A DNA stretch of 41,815 nt from JAIBJP01 sp035639875 (GTDB lineage: Bacteria; Actinomycetota; Thermoleophilia; Gaiellales; Gaiellaceae), in assembly GCA_035639875.1 (NCBI GenBank), contig DASQXE010000061.1, positions 1 through 41,815 on the forward strand. Reading direction: 5' to 3'. The notes under the pieces were generated by a model. The model saw only the letters and a list, made by a program, of their open reading frames with translations, made no database searches and had not been told where the DNA came from. Position numbers and translations under genes: made by a program. This document shows, in pieces, positions 32,502 to 40,351 of this stretch (position 1 is the stretch's first letter; every line of letters starts with the position of its first letter).

Positions 32502-33169
32502 CGCGTTCCCCCGGTCGTGGTCACCCGCTCGACTCCGAAGGCGGACCGGTAAAAGAGCGCCGCGGCTCTGCGCGAAGGCAGATCGAGCTTGTGGAGGATG
32601 TTTTGCAGGTGCCGCTTGACGGTGAACTCGGATATGGAGAGCTCCTCGGCGATCTCGCGGTTGCGGGCTCCGCGCGCGACGAGAGCGAGCACCTCGCGTT
32701 CGCGGGCCGACAGGACAACGGCGCGCTCCCGCACCCGGTCGCGCTGCTCCAGCTCGTGCACGGCGGCGACCATGAGCGTGGCGAGATCGCGGGCGAGGGG
32801 GGCCTCTCCGTTGACGACGCCGCGCAGCGAGCGAATGAGCCCCATCGGCGAGATGCTCTTGTGCAGGTAGCCCTTGGCGCCGGCGCCGATGGCGGCCAGA
32901 ACGCTCTGGCCGCTGGGCGCGAAGCTCCAGACGATCAGCTGCGTCCCGGCGCGCGGGGCCAGCTGCGCGACGGCGGCCACGCCTCCGGCCGGCGGCAGTT
33001 CGTCGTCGACGAGCGCGATGTCCGGCTGCTCGGACTCGAGCAGGCGCGCGAGCCCCATGAAGTCCTCGGCCTCGGTGACGGCGAACTCGCCCTCGCGCGT
33101 CAGCAGGTGGCGGACGCCCGAACGGAAGATCGGACCGCTGTCGGCGACGACGACGGTCGTCGGTCTCAC
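32498..33169 (-). CDS. LuxR/NarL-type response regulator
   Basis: A 223-residue transcription regulator at the head of the exopolysaccharide operon. The receiver domain (1-118) has Asp10, phosphoacceptor Asp55 in LVDDELPP and Lys103 in YLHKSI; the usual acidic pair at strand 1 is reduced to Ala-Asp. The C-terminal LuxR helix-turn-helix (about 152-213) reads LSAREREVLALVARGARNRE, then SISEFTVKRHLQNILHKL. No histidine kinase is encoded in the window, so its partner lies elsewhere. GTG 33169 overlaps the stop of a 21-codon leader frame. It probably controls this operon, including itself. Confidence 0.9.
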   Translation of the reverse strand: MRPTTVVVADSGPIFRSGVRHLLTREGEFAVTEAEDFMGLARLLESEQPDIALVDDELPPAGGVAAVAQLAPRAGTQLIVWSFAPSGQSVLAAIGAGAKGYLHKSISPMGLIRSLRGVVNGEAPLARDLATLMVAAVHELEQRDRVRERAVVLSAREREVLALVARGARNREIAEELSISEFTVKRHLQNILHKLDLPSRRAAALFYRSAFGVERVTTTGGTR

Positions 33170-33231
33170 CCGGCCCCGGCACGAACGGTGCCGAGGATCC
33201 CACCCCCAGCGCGAGCCCCCTCAGAGCTCAT
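33166..33231 (-). CDS. Possible 21-residue leader peptide of the exopolysaccharide operon
   Basis: An ATG at 33231 preceded four bases away by a purine-rich AGGGGAGAGGAGAGG opens a frame of 21 codons (MSSEGARAGGG...) that ends in TGA overlapping the response regulator GTG by four bases. The strong ribosome site belongs to this short frame and not directly to the regulator, which suggests translational coupling. The peptide is Gly/Ala-rich with no run of one regulatory amino acid. It is too short for homology, and could be chance. Confidence 0.45.
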   Translation of the reverse strand: MSSEGARAGGGILGTVRAGAG

Positions 33232-33270
33232 GCTGCCTCTCCTCTCCCCTAGATTGTTGCCTTCTCCCAG

Positions 33271-33394
33271 CCCTTTTCAGGGCGATGGGTGGTGCCGCTC
33301 TACCAAAAAAGAACCACTGACAGGCTGTGGGTCTTGATTGCCCCCTCTCCCAGGCGGGGAGCCGGAGATTAGGATATTTTGTGCCAATTTTCAA
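33271..33394 (-). promoter_or_regulatory. Structured leader and possible promoter of the exopolysaccharide operon
   Basis: Within the gene-free 33232-33469 stretch, the minus strand has TTGAAA (33394-33389, 5 of 6 to the -35 consensus) and TAATCT 17 bases on (33371-33366), placing a start near 33359. The RNA would begin with hairpin CTCCCCGCCTGGGAG (33360-33346), pass a terminator-like hairpin (separate entry) and a short CCCT-GAAA-AGGG stem with a GNRA tetraloop (33282-33271), then reach the ribosome site. The -10 match is poor and the promoter is tentative. Confidence 0.35.
33303..33335 (-). terminator. Intrinsic terminator or attenuator, minus strand
   Basis: On the minus strand AAGA-C-CCAC and GTGG-T-TCTT form a roughly 9-bp stem with one mismatch around a 9-base loop, followed by TTCTTTTTT (33313-33305). 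It lies about 75 bases before the leader ATG. If the operon promoter is upstream it acts as an attenuator; otherwise it ends read-through from the LysR gene. Confidence 0.5.
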
Positions 33395-33429
33395 GAGGTT
33401 TAGGAACCATGCGAGTTGGTTCGGGGCAC
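33381..33429 (+). promoter_or_regulatory. Nested inverted repeats upstream of the Gly-rich secreted protein
   Basis: GTGCC (33381-33385) pairs with GGCAC (33425-33429) around an inner GAACC (33404-33408) and GGTTC (33418-33422) with a 9-base loop. This AT-richer stretch lies 40 bases before the GTG of the secreted protein and overlaps the suggested minus-strand promoter. It could be an RNA structure or a protein-binding site; no known class recognised. Confidence 0.3.
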
Positions 33430-33469
33430 CATAGAAAGGGGGAACGGACTCCTTTATCATCGGGGCTCC

Positions 33470-33961
33470 GTGGTATCGCGGCTTCGATCTCCACGCCTCT
33501 GCGGTCTCCTTCTGGTGGCCGTCCTAGGCGCGCTCGCGTGGACGGGAGTTGCTGCTGCGGACGACCCAGGTCTGGTCGACCAATACACGGAACAGGTCCC
33601 CACCGCGTCCGGGCCCAAGAGCACCGGCGGCGGGGGCGGCGGCGCGGGCGGGGGCGGAAACTATTCCGGAACCGTACCGCCGTCCATCCAGACTCAGATC
33701 GCGACGCAAGGCGGCTCCGATGCCAAGACGCTCGAGAAAGTCGTGGCCTCGCCGCGCTACGGCGCGCCGCCCCCAACCTCGCACGCTCCCGACGAGGGAC
33801 TCGGCACGAAGAGCTCGCCCGGCACGGTGTCCGCGGCCGTGAACGCCGTCACCGACGGCAGCGAGGGTCGCGTGATCGGACTCTTCATCGCCCTGCTCGT
33901 CACCGCCGCGCTGATGCTCGGCGCGGCCGCCGCGCGACGCGGCCGCCACGTCGGTACCTAG
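33470..33961 (+). CDS. Secreted Gly-rich protein with C-terminal membrane anchor
   Basis: I do not recognise the family. From GTG 33470 the 163-residue product has a signal peptide (SRLRSPRLCG then a hydrophobic core ending VAAADD), a conserved-looking segment DQYTEQVPTASGP, a Gly-rich run (about 48-60), a Pro/Ser/Thr-rich middle, and a C-terminal helix (about 135-155, IGLFIALLVTAALMLGAAAA) followed by RRGRH. This layout of secretion signal, flexible region, helix and basic tail resembles cell-surface anchors or sortase/exosortase-type tails, though no LPxTG or PEP motif is present. It is divergent from the exopolysaccharide operon and convergent with lysR, sharing a CTAG at the stops. Confidence 0.65.
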   Translation: MVSRLRSPRLCGLLLVAVLGALAWTGVAAADDPGLVDQYTEQVPTASGPKSTGGGGGGAGGGGNYSGTVPPSIQTQIATQGGSDAKTLEKVVASPRYGAPPPTSHAPDEGLGTKSSPGTVSAAVNAVTDGSEGRVIGLFIALLVTAALMLGAAAARRGRHVGT

Positions 33962-34869
33962 TCTCGAGGATTAGCGGCCTTCGTGCGCGCGAAGCCGAGA
34001 AACTCCTCGGCCGCACGCGTCAGCGCGCGGCGGCGCGCGCGGACGACGTAGATCTGACGCACCGGCTCGATTCCCTCCACGCGCGCGGCCGCGAGCGTGC
34101 CCGCCCGCAGCTCGCCCTCGATCGCGGTGCGGGAGATGAAGGAGACGCCGAAGCCGGCTGCGACCGCGCTCTTGACCGATTCCTGCAGGCCGAGCTCGAG
34201 CTTCGGGTCCATCCCGCGGAGACGCAGCCCGGCGCGCCGGAGCTCGTCCTCCATGACGTGACGCACGCCCGCTCCTTCTTGCATGACGATGAGGGTCTCG
34301 CGGCCGAGCTCCTCGACGCTCAGCGCCTTGCCCGCGGCGGCGTGGGTCGGCGGTAAGGCCAGGACGATCTCGTCGCGGACGAGAGGCTCGAACTCGAGCG
34401 ACCGCTGCCGGCGGAGAGCACCGACGACGCCGAGCTCGAGCTTCCGGTCGGCGACGCTGTCGATGACCGATTGCGTGTCCGAGATCGACAGCGCGATGTG
34501 CAGGTCCGGATGCAGCCGCTGAAACTCGCAGAGGAGAAGCGGCACGAGATGCGCGCCGGGCCCGGTCGAGGCGCCGATCGCGAGGGTGCCGTGCAGATCC
34601 CTGTCGTCGTCGCCGCCGACGTCCTCGAGTAGCTGCTGCTCGAGCGCCAGCATTCGCTGAGCGTTTCGGTACAAGCGCTGGCCGGCTTCCGTTGCCTCGA
34701 CCCGCCTCCCCGACCGGTCGAGGAGCGTCTGGCCCAGCCGCTCCTCGAGCGCGCGAACCTGCAGGCTCACGGCGGGTTGCGTGACGCCGAGCTTCTCCGC
34801 CGCCTGTGAGAAGCTCCTCTTCTCGACGACGGCGCAGAATGCTTGGAGCTGACGCGTATCCATAAGCAT
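33958..34869 (-). CDS. LysR-type transcriptional regulator
   Basis: A 303-residue LysR protein. The winged helix-turn-helix is at residues 3-62 (RQLQAFCAVVEKRSFSQAAE, then TQPAVSLQVRALEERLG), followed by a linker helix and a periplasmic-binding-protein-like effector domain (about 92-295) with LAIGASTGPGAHLVP and GFGVSFISRTAIE. The effector domain resembles the CysB/CbbR/CysL-like group, but the ligand cannot be read. ATG 34869 and ATG 34863 are both possible; the second gives the standard M-D-x-R-Q-L start. It is head to head with the short sugar transferase and probably controls it. Confidence 0.9.
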   Translation of the reverse strand: MLMDTRQLQAFCAVVEKRSFSQAAEKLGVTQPAVSLQVRALEERLGQTLLDRSGRRVEATEAGQRLYRNAQRMLALEQQLLEDVGGDDDRDLHGTLAIGASTGPGAHLVPLLLCEFQRLHPDLHIALSISDTQSVIDSVADRKLELGVVGALRRQRSLEFEPLVRDEIVLALPPTHAAAGKALSVEELGRETLIVMQEGAGVRHVMEDELRRAGLRLRGMDPKLELGLQESVKSAVAAGFGVSFISRTAIEGELRAGTLAAARVEGIEPVRQIYVVRARRRALTRAAEEFLGFARTKAANPRD

Positions 34870-34876
34870 TGATTAT
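34862..34876. promoter_or_regulatory. LysR-type operator overlapping both divergent starts
   Basis: ATAA-GCATTGA-TTAT is a perfect dyad and contains T-N11-A (T34863, A34875), the classic LysR-family box. It covers the ATGs of lysR (34869/34863) and of the sugar transferase (34875). Each strand also reads CATAA(T/G), a -10-like hexamer placed so that transcripts would begin at or beside the start codons. Binding here would block or couple both genes. Confidence 0.5.
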
Positions 34877-35579
34877 GCAGCGTGCTGACGAAACGGGCTC
34901 CGAGCTCCGCGATTCGCTCGCCGAGCGCTATGCGCGCCTCTCGCGCGAGAGTGGGAACCGCCGCGGCGTCGATGCCGTCCTGCGCACGCTCGACATCGCC
35001 ATCTCGTCTCTGTCTCTGCTCGTCTTCGTCCCCGCGCTCATCGTCGTCGTGGCTGCGATCTTGCTCTCCTCCGGCACGCCGGTCCTCTACCGCGGGCTGC
35101 GCGTCGGCAGGCACGGACGCGTCTTCGATATGTACAAGTTCCGCACGCTTCGACCGGATGCCGAGACCCGTCTGGGCCCTTACTACGGAGAGGAGCTCTC
35201 GCGTCGCACGGAGGCGGAGGTGACGGCGCTCGGCCGCTGGCTGCGCGCCTCGCAGCTCGACGAGGTCCCGCAGCTTTGGAACGTGCTGCGCGGCGACATG
35301 TCAATCGTCGGCCCGCGGCCGATCCGGCCGACGTTCTTCGAAGAGCTCGCTCGCGACATTCCGCAGTATTGGCAGCGGCTGGTCGTGCGGCCGGGGCTGA
35401 CGGGCTTCGCGCAGACACGCATGGGACGCGAAGAGGCCTGGGCGGAGAAGCTCGCGCACGACCTCGAGTACATCGCCGACCGCTCCGTCGGTCTCTACCT
35501 CCGGGTCGTCGCCGCCACTGTCTGGCGCGTCTTGCGCCAGTCGGGCAAGGCCGTCTGGGGGCTCGCCCGCTCCAACTAG
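34875..35579 (+). CDS. Short initiating sugar transferase (phosphoglycosyltransferase)
   Basis: A 234-residue monotopic phosphoglycosyltransferase, the minimal form without the N-terminal four-helix domain found in the larger paralogue at 30613-32124. A re-entrant membrane helix spans about residues 38-60, then SGTPVLYRGLRVG, FDMYKFRTL, RASQLDEVPQLWNVLRGDMSIVGPRP and VRPGLTGFAQTRMG. The Asp-Glu pair of the active site is present. It would load a sugar phosphate on undecaprenyl phosphate for a second glycan. No ribosome site precedes ATG 34875 (TTG 34869 is the alternative), consistent with a leaderless message. The stop is 11 bases before asnB. Confidence 0.88.
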   Translation: MQRADETGSELRDSLAERYARLSRESGNRRGVDAVLRTLDIAISSLSLLVFVPALIVVVAAILLSSGTPVLYRGLRVGRHGRVFDMYKFRTLRPDAETRLGPYYGEELSRRTEAEVTALGRWLRASQLDEVPQLWNVLRGDMSIVGPRPIRPTFFEELARDIPQYWQRLVVRPGLTGFAQTRMGREEAWAEKLAHDLEYIADRSVGLYLRVVAATVWRVLRQSGKAVWGLARSN

Positions 35580-35590
35580 ACTCCGACCCC

Positions 35591-37465
35591 ATGTGCGGGA
35601 TCTGCGGGTTGGTCGCGCTCGACGGGGGCGCCGTCGACGCGGCGGCTCTTCCCGCCATGAGCGAGACGCTCCGTCACCGCGGTCCGGACAGCGAGGGGAG
35701 CTTCGCGGAGGGCCCCGTCGCGTTCGCCGCCCGGCGCCTCTCGATCATCGACGTCGAGGGCGGCGACCAGCCGATCGGCAACGAAGACGGCTCCGTCCAG
35801 GTCGTGCAAAACGGCGAGATCTACAACTACCGCGAGCTGCGGGCCCAGCTCGAGCGCGCCGGCCACCGCTTCTCGACGCGCAGCGACACCGAGGTGCTCG
35901 TCCACCTCTACGAAGAGCTCGGGCCCGCGTTCGTCCGCGAGCTGCGCGGGATGTTTGCCCTTGCGCTCTGGGATTCGCGCGAAAGAAGCGTCGTGCTCGC
36001 TCGCGATCGCTTCGGAATCAAGCCGCTCTACTACCGCACCGAAGCCGGCGTCCTCTCCTTCGCCTCGGAGCTCAAGGCGCTTCCGACGGGCGAGCTCGAC
36101 CTCGACGCCCTCGAAGCCTTCCTCGCGTTCAACTCCATCCCGGCGCCGCGGTCCATCTGGGTCGGGACACGGAAGCTGCCGGTAGGCCACGTACTGATCT
36201 GGAAGGAGCAGGGCGAGCCGCGGGTCGAGCGGTTTGCCCGGCCCGCGCCGCCCGCCGCGGACAACGTCCGCCGCGGCGAGCCGTCCGAGCTGGCGGAGGA
36301 ACTGCGCGCGCGGTTGCGCGACTCCGTGCGCGCGCATCTCGTGGCGGACGTTCCCGTCGGCGTGCTGCTCTCGGGGGGAGTGGACTCGGGTTGCCTGGCG
36401 GCGCTCGCCGCGCTCGAGTCGTCCGCGCCCGTGCAAACCTTCTCGATCGGCTTCGAGGAGAGCTCGTTCGACGAGCTCGCGGACGCGCGCCAGGTCGCGG
36501 AACGGTACGGCACCGACCACCACGAGCTGCTCGTGCGGCCGGATGCCGCGGAGCTCCTCTCGCGCCTCTCCGCCGCGTTCGACGAGCCCTTCGCCGATTC
36601 GTCAGCCCTGCCCACCTACCTCGTCTCCGAGCTCGCCGCCCGCCACGTCAAGGTCGCGCTTTCCGGGGAAGGCGGCGACGAGCTGTTCGGCGGCTACTAC
36701 ACGTACGTGGCGGATTTGCTCGCGCCGCGGGTCGGGGCGCTCACGCGGCTCGCACGTCCACTCGTCGAAGCGCTCCCGAGCTCTGCTTCCAGGGCGAGCC
36801 TCGACTACCGTGCGAAGCGCTTCGTGCGCGCCGCGCACCTGCCCGCGCTCGAGCGCCACCACGGCTGGAAGGAGATCTTCTCTCCTGCCGCGCGACACGA
36901 GCTCCTTCGCCCCGGGCGGAGGGGAGAGCACGACCCGCTCGACGTCTATCGCACTCGCTACGCGGAGACCGACCGGGCGGAGCCGCTCGCACGGCTCCAG
37001 GACGTCGATCTCGGCATCTACCTGGTCGACGATCTCCTCGTGAAGACCGACCGGGCGAGCATGGCCCACTCGCTCGAGGCGCGCGTCCCGTTCCTCGACG
37101 AGCTCGTCGCCGGCTTCGCGCTAGCTCTGCCCGCGAGCCTCAAAGTTCGGGGCTTCGCCAAGAAACGCCTGCTGCGGAAGGCGGTCGCCCCCCTCCTTCC
37201 GCGCTCGGTCGTCCACGGCAGGAAGCGCGGCTTTTCGATTCCGGCCGCCGCCTGGCTGCGCGGTCCGCTCGTGCCCTTCGCGCGCGAGGTCTTGTCCCCG
37301 GAGAACGTGAGGTCTCAGGGCTACTTCGAGCCCGACTACGTGTGGAGGTTGCTGGAGGCTCACGTCGAAGGGCGCGAGGACCTCTCCCGCCAGCTCTGGG
37401 GCCTGCTCACCTTCACGCTTTGGTACGAGCAGGTGCGCGCCCGGCCGAGCGCGGTCGCCGCTTGA
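35591..37465 (+). CDS. asnB: Asparagine synthase-like glutamine amidotransferase
   Basis: A 624-residue class II glutamine amidotransferase. ATG 35591 places the catalytic nucleophile at Cys2 (MCGICGLV); longer upstream frames would hide it and are rejected. RHRGPDSEG, QNGEIYNYRELRAQL and ARDRFGIKPLYY mark the glutaminase domain (1-215); LLSGGVDSGCLAAL (PP-loop) and SGEGGDELFGGYYTY mark the ATP-dependent synthase domain (about 230-600). In polysaccharide loci such enzymes often amidate uronic-acid sugars (WbpS type), an alternative to free asparagine synthesis here, given the flanking sugar transferase and DUF354 genes. Confidence 0.92.
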   Translation: MCGICGLVALDGGAVDAAALPAMSETLRHRGPDSEGSFAEGPVAFAARRLSIIDVEGGDQPIGNEDGSVQVVQNGEIYNYRELRAQLERAGHRFSTRSDTEVLVHLYEELGPAFVRELRGMFALALWDSRERSVVLARDRFGIKPLYYRTEAGVLSFASELKALPTGELDLDALEAFLAFNSIPAPRSIWVGTRKLPVGHVLIWKEQGEPRVERFARPAPPAADNVRRGEPSELAEELRARLRDSVRAHLVADVPVGVLLSGGVDSGCLAALAALESSAPVQTFSIGFEESSFDELADARQVAERYGTDHHELLVRPDAAELLSRLSAAFDEPFADSSALPTYLVSELAARHVKVALSGEGGDELFGGYYTYVADLLAPRVGALTRLARPLVEALPSSASRASLDYRAKRFVRAAHLPALERHHGWKEIFSPAARHELLRPGRRGEHDPLDVYRTRYAETDRAEPLARLQDVDLGIYLVDDLLVKTDRASMAHSLEARVPFLDELVAGFALALPASLKVRGFAKKRLLRKAVAPLLPRSVVHGRKRGFSIPAAAWLRGPLVPFAREVLSPENVRSQGYFEPDYVWRLLEAHVEGREDLSRQLWGLLTFTLWYEQVRARPSAVAA

Positions 37466-37467
37466 GG

Positions 37468-38472
37468 ATGTGGATCGACATAACAGCGCCGGCCCACGTG
37501 CTCGTGTTCCGGCCGCTCATCCGCCTGCTGCGCGAGCGAGGAGACGAGGTCGAGGTGACGGCCCGCGAGTACGCGCAAACCGTCCAGCTCCTCGAGCTGC
37601 ACGGAATCGAATCCGAGCTGATCGGGCGCCACGGGGGTCGCTCCCGTCTGGGCAAGCTCGAGACGATGGTCTCCCGGCTCGCGGGCCTTCGTCGCTGGGC
37701 CCGCCGGCGGAACTTCGACGCGGCTCTCGCGCACGGCTCGCACCATCTGACGCTCACCGCCCGTGCGCTCGGCATCCCGAGCTCGACGACCTTCGACTAC
37801 GAGTTTGCGACCCTCCAGCACCAGCTCGGGTGTCGCGCCGCGAGCTTCGTAGTCGTCCCGGAGGCGATCCCGCCGGTGCGACTCGAGCGCTACGGGGTCC
37901 GGACGCCGAAGCTCCGCCGCTACGAAGGCCTCAAGGAGGAGTACTACCTGTCGGACTTCGAGCCGGACGCCACGGTTCCCGACGCGCTCGGCCTCGAGCG
38001 CGACCGAATCCTCGTCGTCGTACGGACACCGCCGGATGTCTCCCTCTACCACCGCAAGTCGAACCGGCTCTTCCCCGAGGTGCTCGGCTACCTGGGCGGG
38101 CACGAAGAGGTCCAGGCGGTCGTCCTCCCGCGGACGCCGGAGCAGCGTGACTTCGTCCGGCGGCTCGAGCTCCCCTCGGTCGTCGTCCCGGATGAGGCTG
38201 TGGACGCCCAGAGCCTCATCGCCTTCTCCGACCTCGTGGTCTCGGCCGGCGGAACGATGAACCGGGAAGCGGCCGCGCTCGGGGTGCCCGTCTACACGAC
38301 CTACGGAGGCCGCCTCGGCGGCGTCGACGAGGCTCTCATCCGGGAGGGGCGCCTGCGGCCGTTGACGAACCCACGGGCACTCGAGCTCGTCAAGCGAGAC
38401 GGAGACGCGGGCCGCGTTCGCCGCGACCCGCGGGCGCTGCTGGAGCTGCTTCTGCCCGTCGACGACCGGTAG
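37468..38472 (+). CDS. DUF354 family GT-B-like protein
   Basis: A 334-residue protein matching DUF354, a family with the fold of UDP-GlcNAc 2-epimerases and MurG-like glycosyltransferases. MWIDITAPAHVLVFRPLIRLL is its usual N-terminus; FDYEFATLQHQLG, LRRYEGLKEEYYLSDFEPD, VVVRTPPDVSLYH and SAGGTMNREAAALGVPVYTTY (the donor-binding loop) follow. ATG 37468 is two bases after asnB, so they are co-transcribed. The reaction of DUF354 is not established; a sugar-nucleotide or glycosyltransfer role fits the context. It ends one base before the convergent CapD stop. Confidence 0.85.
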   Translation: MWIDITAPAHVLVFRPLIRLLRERGDEVEVTAREYAQTVQLLELHGIESELIGRHGGRSRLGKLETMVSRLAGLRRWARRRNFDAALAHGSHHLTLTARALGIPSSTTFDYEFATLQHQLGCRAASFVVVPEAIPPVRLERYGVRTPKLRRYEGLKEEYYLSDFEPDATVPDALGLERDRILVVVRTPPDVSLYHRKSNRLFPEVLGYLGGHEEVQAVVLPRTPEQRDFVRRLELPSVVVPDEAVDAQSLIAFSDLVVSAGGTMNREAAALGVPVYTTYGGRLGGVDEALIREGRLRPLTNPRALELVKRDGDAGRVRRDPRALLELLLPVDDR

Positions 38473-38473
38473 C

Positions 38474-40351
38474 TCAGACCGTTTCGCGCTCCCGCTCGCC
38501 GGCCGGCACGCGCCGCGGGGCGCGCACCATTGTGCCCAGCCGGTTGACGATCTCGATTGTCTCGCCGGCCTCGACGAGGCGCTCGAGCTCGGCCAGCTCC
38601 TCGTCCAGCCAGAGCGGGTCAACGGGCCGACTCGCGCAACGGAGGATCTTGGGATGCGACGTCGGCACGGCGTCCTCGCCGTCCCCCCAGAGCTCCTCGT
38701 GCAGCTTCTCGCCGGGCCGCACGCCGATGAACTCGATCGCGATGTCCCGCTCGGGTTCCTTGCCGGAGAGGCGGATCATGTCGTGCGCGAGGTCGATGAT
38801 CCTGACCGGCGTGCCCATGTCGAGCACGTAGATGTCGCCGCTCTCCCCGATTGCGCCTGCCTGGATGATCAGCTGCACGGCCTCGGGAATCGTCATGAAG
38901 TAGCGGGTCATGTCGGGATGCGTGACGGTCACCGGTCCTCCGCGAGCGATCTGCCGCCTGAAGAGCGGGATGACGCTGCCCGACGAGCCGAGCACGTTTC
39001 CGAAGCGGACGGAAATGAAGTGCGTGCCGTTCTGTTCGCGGGCGGCGGCCGCCTCGATGATCCATTCGCAGACCGCCTTGGTCTGGCCGAGGACGTTCCT
39101 CGCATTGACCGCCTTGTCCGTCGAGACGAGCACGAAGCGCTTCGCGCGGAGCTCGGAGGCGACTTCGGCGACGACCGCGGTGGCGAAGATGTTGTTGCGC
39201 ACGGATTCGAGCGGGTTCGACTCCATCAGCGGCACGTGCTTGTAGGCGGCGGCATGGAACACGACGCCGGGGCGGAAGCGCTCGAAGAGCCGACGCATTT
39301 TCACGCGGTCCTTGACGTCCGAGAGAATCGTGACCGTCGCCTCGTATCGCCGTTCGTGAGCGAGCTCGCGTTCGATCTCGACGAGCGTGTTCTCGGCGTG
39401 GTCGACGAGGATGATCCGCTCCGCGCCGAGCGCCGAGATCTGGCGGCAGAGCTCTGAGCCGATCGATCCCCCAGCCCCCGTGACGAGCACCGTCTCTCCC
39501 GTGAGATAGGAAGCAATCGACGCGAGGTCGAGATCGACAGCTTCGCGGCCGAGCACGTCCTCGACCTGCACCTCGCGCAGCTGGCGGGCGAGGCTGATGT
39601 CCCCGCTCAGGAGCTCGTGTACCGCGGGCAGCGTCTTCACCGGAACGCCGGCGTCGCGACACGCGGTGACGACCTGCTGGCGGGCGGCGCCGGCCGCGGA
39701 GGGGATGGCGATGATCACCTCGTCGGGACGGTTGTCCCTGAGCAGATGCGGAAGGTCGCTCGTCGTGCCGAGCACCCGGACGCCGTGCAGACGGAGATTC
39801 TTCTTGCGGGGGTCGTCGTCGACGACACCGATCGGCGTGTAACCGAGTGCCCGGTTCTTGAGCATCTCCTTGAGCACCAGTTGGCCGGCGTCGCCGGCGC
39901 CGACGACCAGGGCCTCCTTGCCGTGCGCGACGAGGCTCGCAGGGCCGGGCCGTTCCATCAACGTGCGGGCGAGGAGACGGGCGCCGGTGACCAGCGCCAG
40001 GAGGAGCAGGGTGTCCGTGAAAAAGACCGAGCGCGGCAGGCGCACGTTCTCGACCGGCTCGACGAGGTAGATGACGATAAAGACGAGCAGTGACGCAAGG
40101 ACGACTCCGCGTGCAGCGCTCCACATGTCCCGCGTCGAGACGTAGCGCCACCAGTGGTTGTAGAAGCCCGAGAGGACGAAGACGCCGATCTTGAGCGCGA
40201 CGACCAGGAAGATCGTCTTGGCGATCAGATTGTCGTAGCGGTCGGGGATTCGGAAATCGAACCGCAGGGCGAAAGCCAGGTACCACGCGAGCGCCACGAA
40301 GCAGGCGTCCAGAAGGAGGTGGATGACGCGGTGACGGTTGAAGAGCCTCAC
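38474..40351 (-). CDS. FlaA1/CapD-type nucleotide-sugar 4,6-dehydratase, membrane-bound
   Basis: A 625-residue protein with four N-terminal helices (about 10-125), a Rossmann domain (VVGAGDAGQLVLKEMLKN, about 150-260) and a catalytic SDR domain starting at LVTGAGGSIGSELCRQI (about 297). VSTDKAVNARNVLGQTK holds the Asp-Lys pair and replaces the usual catalytic Tyr region in the long FlaA1/PglF group; VRFGNVLGSSGSVIPLF and RYFMTIPEAVQLI follow. Family members convert UDP-GlcNAc to a UDP-4-keto-6-deoxy sugar, ready for the PLP aminotransferase encoded upstream. GTG 40351 overlaps that gene by four bases; longer upstream frames are shadows. Confidence 0.92.
   Translation of the reverse strand: MRLFNRHRVIHLLLDACFVALAWYLAFALRFDFRIPDRYDNLIAKTIFLVVALKIGVFVLSGFYNHWWRYVSTRDMWSAARGVVLASLLVFIVIYLVEPVENVRLPRSVFFTDTLLLLALVTGARLLARTLMERPGPASLVAHGKEALVVGAGDAGQLVLKEMLKNRALGYTPIGVVDDDPRKKNLRLHGVRVLGTTSDLPHLLRDNRPDEVIIAIPSAAGAARQQVVTACRDAGVPVKTLPAVHELLSGDISLARQLREVQVEDVLGREAVDLDLASIASYLTGETVLVTGAGGSIGSELCRQISALGAERIILVDHAENTLVEIERELAHERRYEATVTILSDVKDRVKMRRLFERFRPGVVFHAAAYKHVPLMESNPLESVRNNIFATAVVAEVASELRAKRFVLVSTDKAVNARNVLGQTKAVCEWIIEAAAAREQNGTHFISVRFGNVLGSSGSVIPLFRRQIARGGPVTVTHPDMTRYFMTIPEAVQLIIQAGAIGESGDIYVLDMGTPVRIIDLAHDMIRLSGKEPERDIAIEFIGVRPGEKLHEELWGDGEDAVPTSHPKILRCASRPVDPLWLDEELAELERLVEAGETIEIVNRLGTMVRAPRRVPAGERERETV

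Noticed and set aside
32502..33203. Long extension of the small receiver-like gene frame
   Set aside because: Shadow of the response regulator; the protein-like sequence begins at ATG 32501 in an ATGA overlap.
35276..35590. N-terminal extension of the AsnB frame
   Set aside because: It runs inside the sugar transferase gene and would remove the N-terminal catalytic cysteine; the start is ATG 35591.
35593..38472. A 959-codon open frame on the plus strand
   Set aside because: Its first part is an out-of-frame shadow of asnB (Arg/Ala/Gly-rich translation); only the last 334 codons, from ATG 37468, are a real gene.
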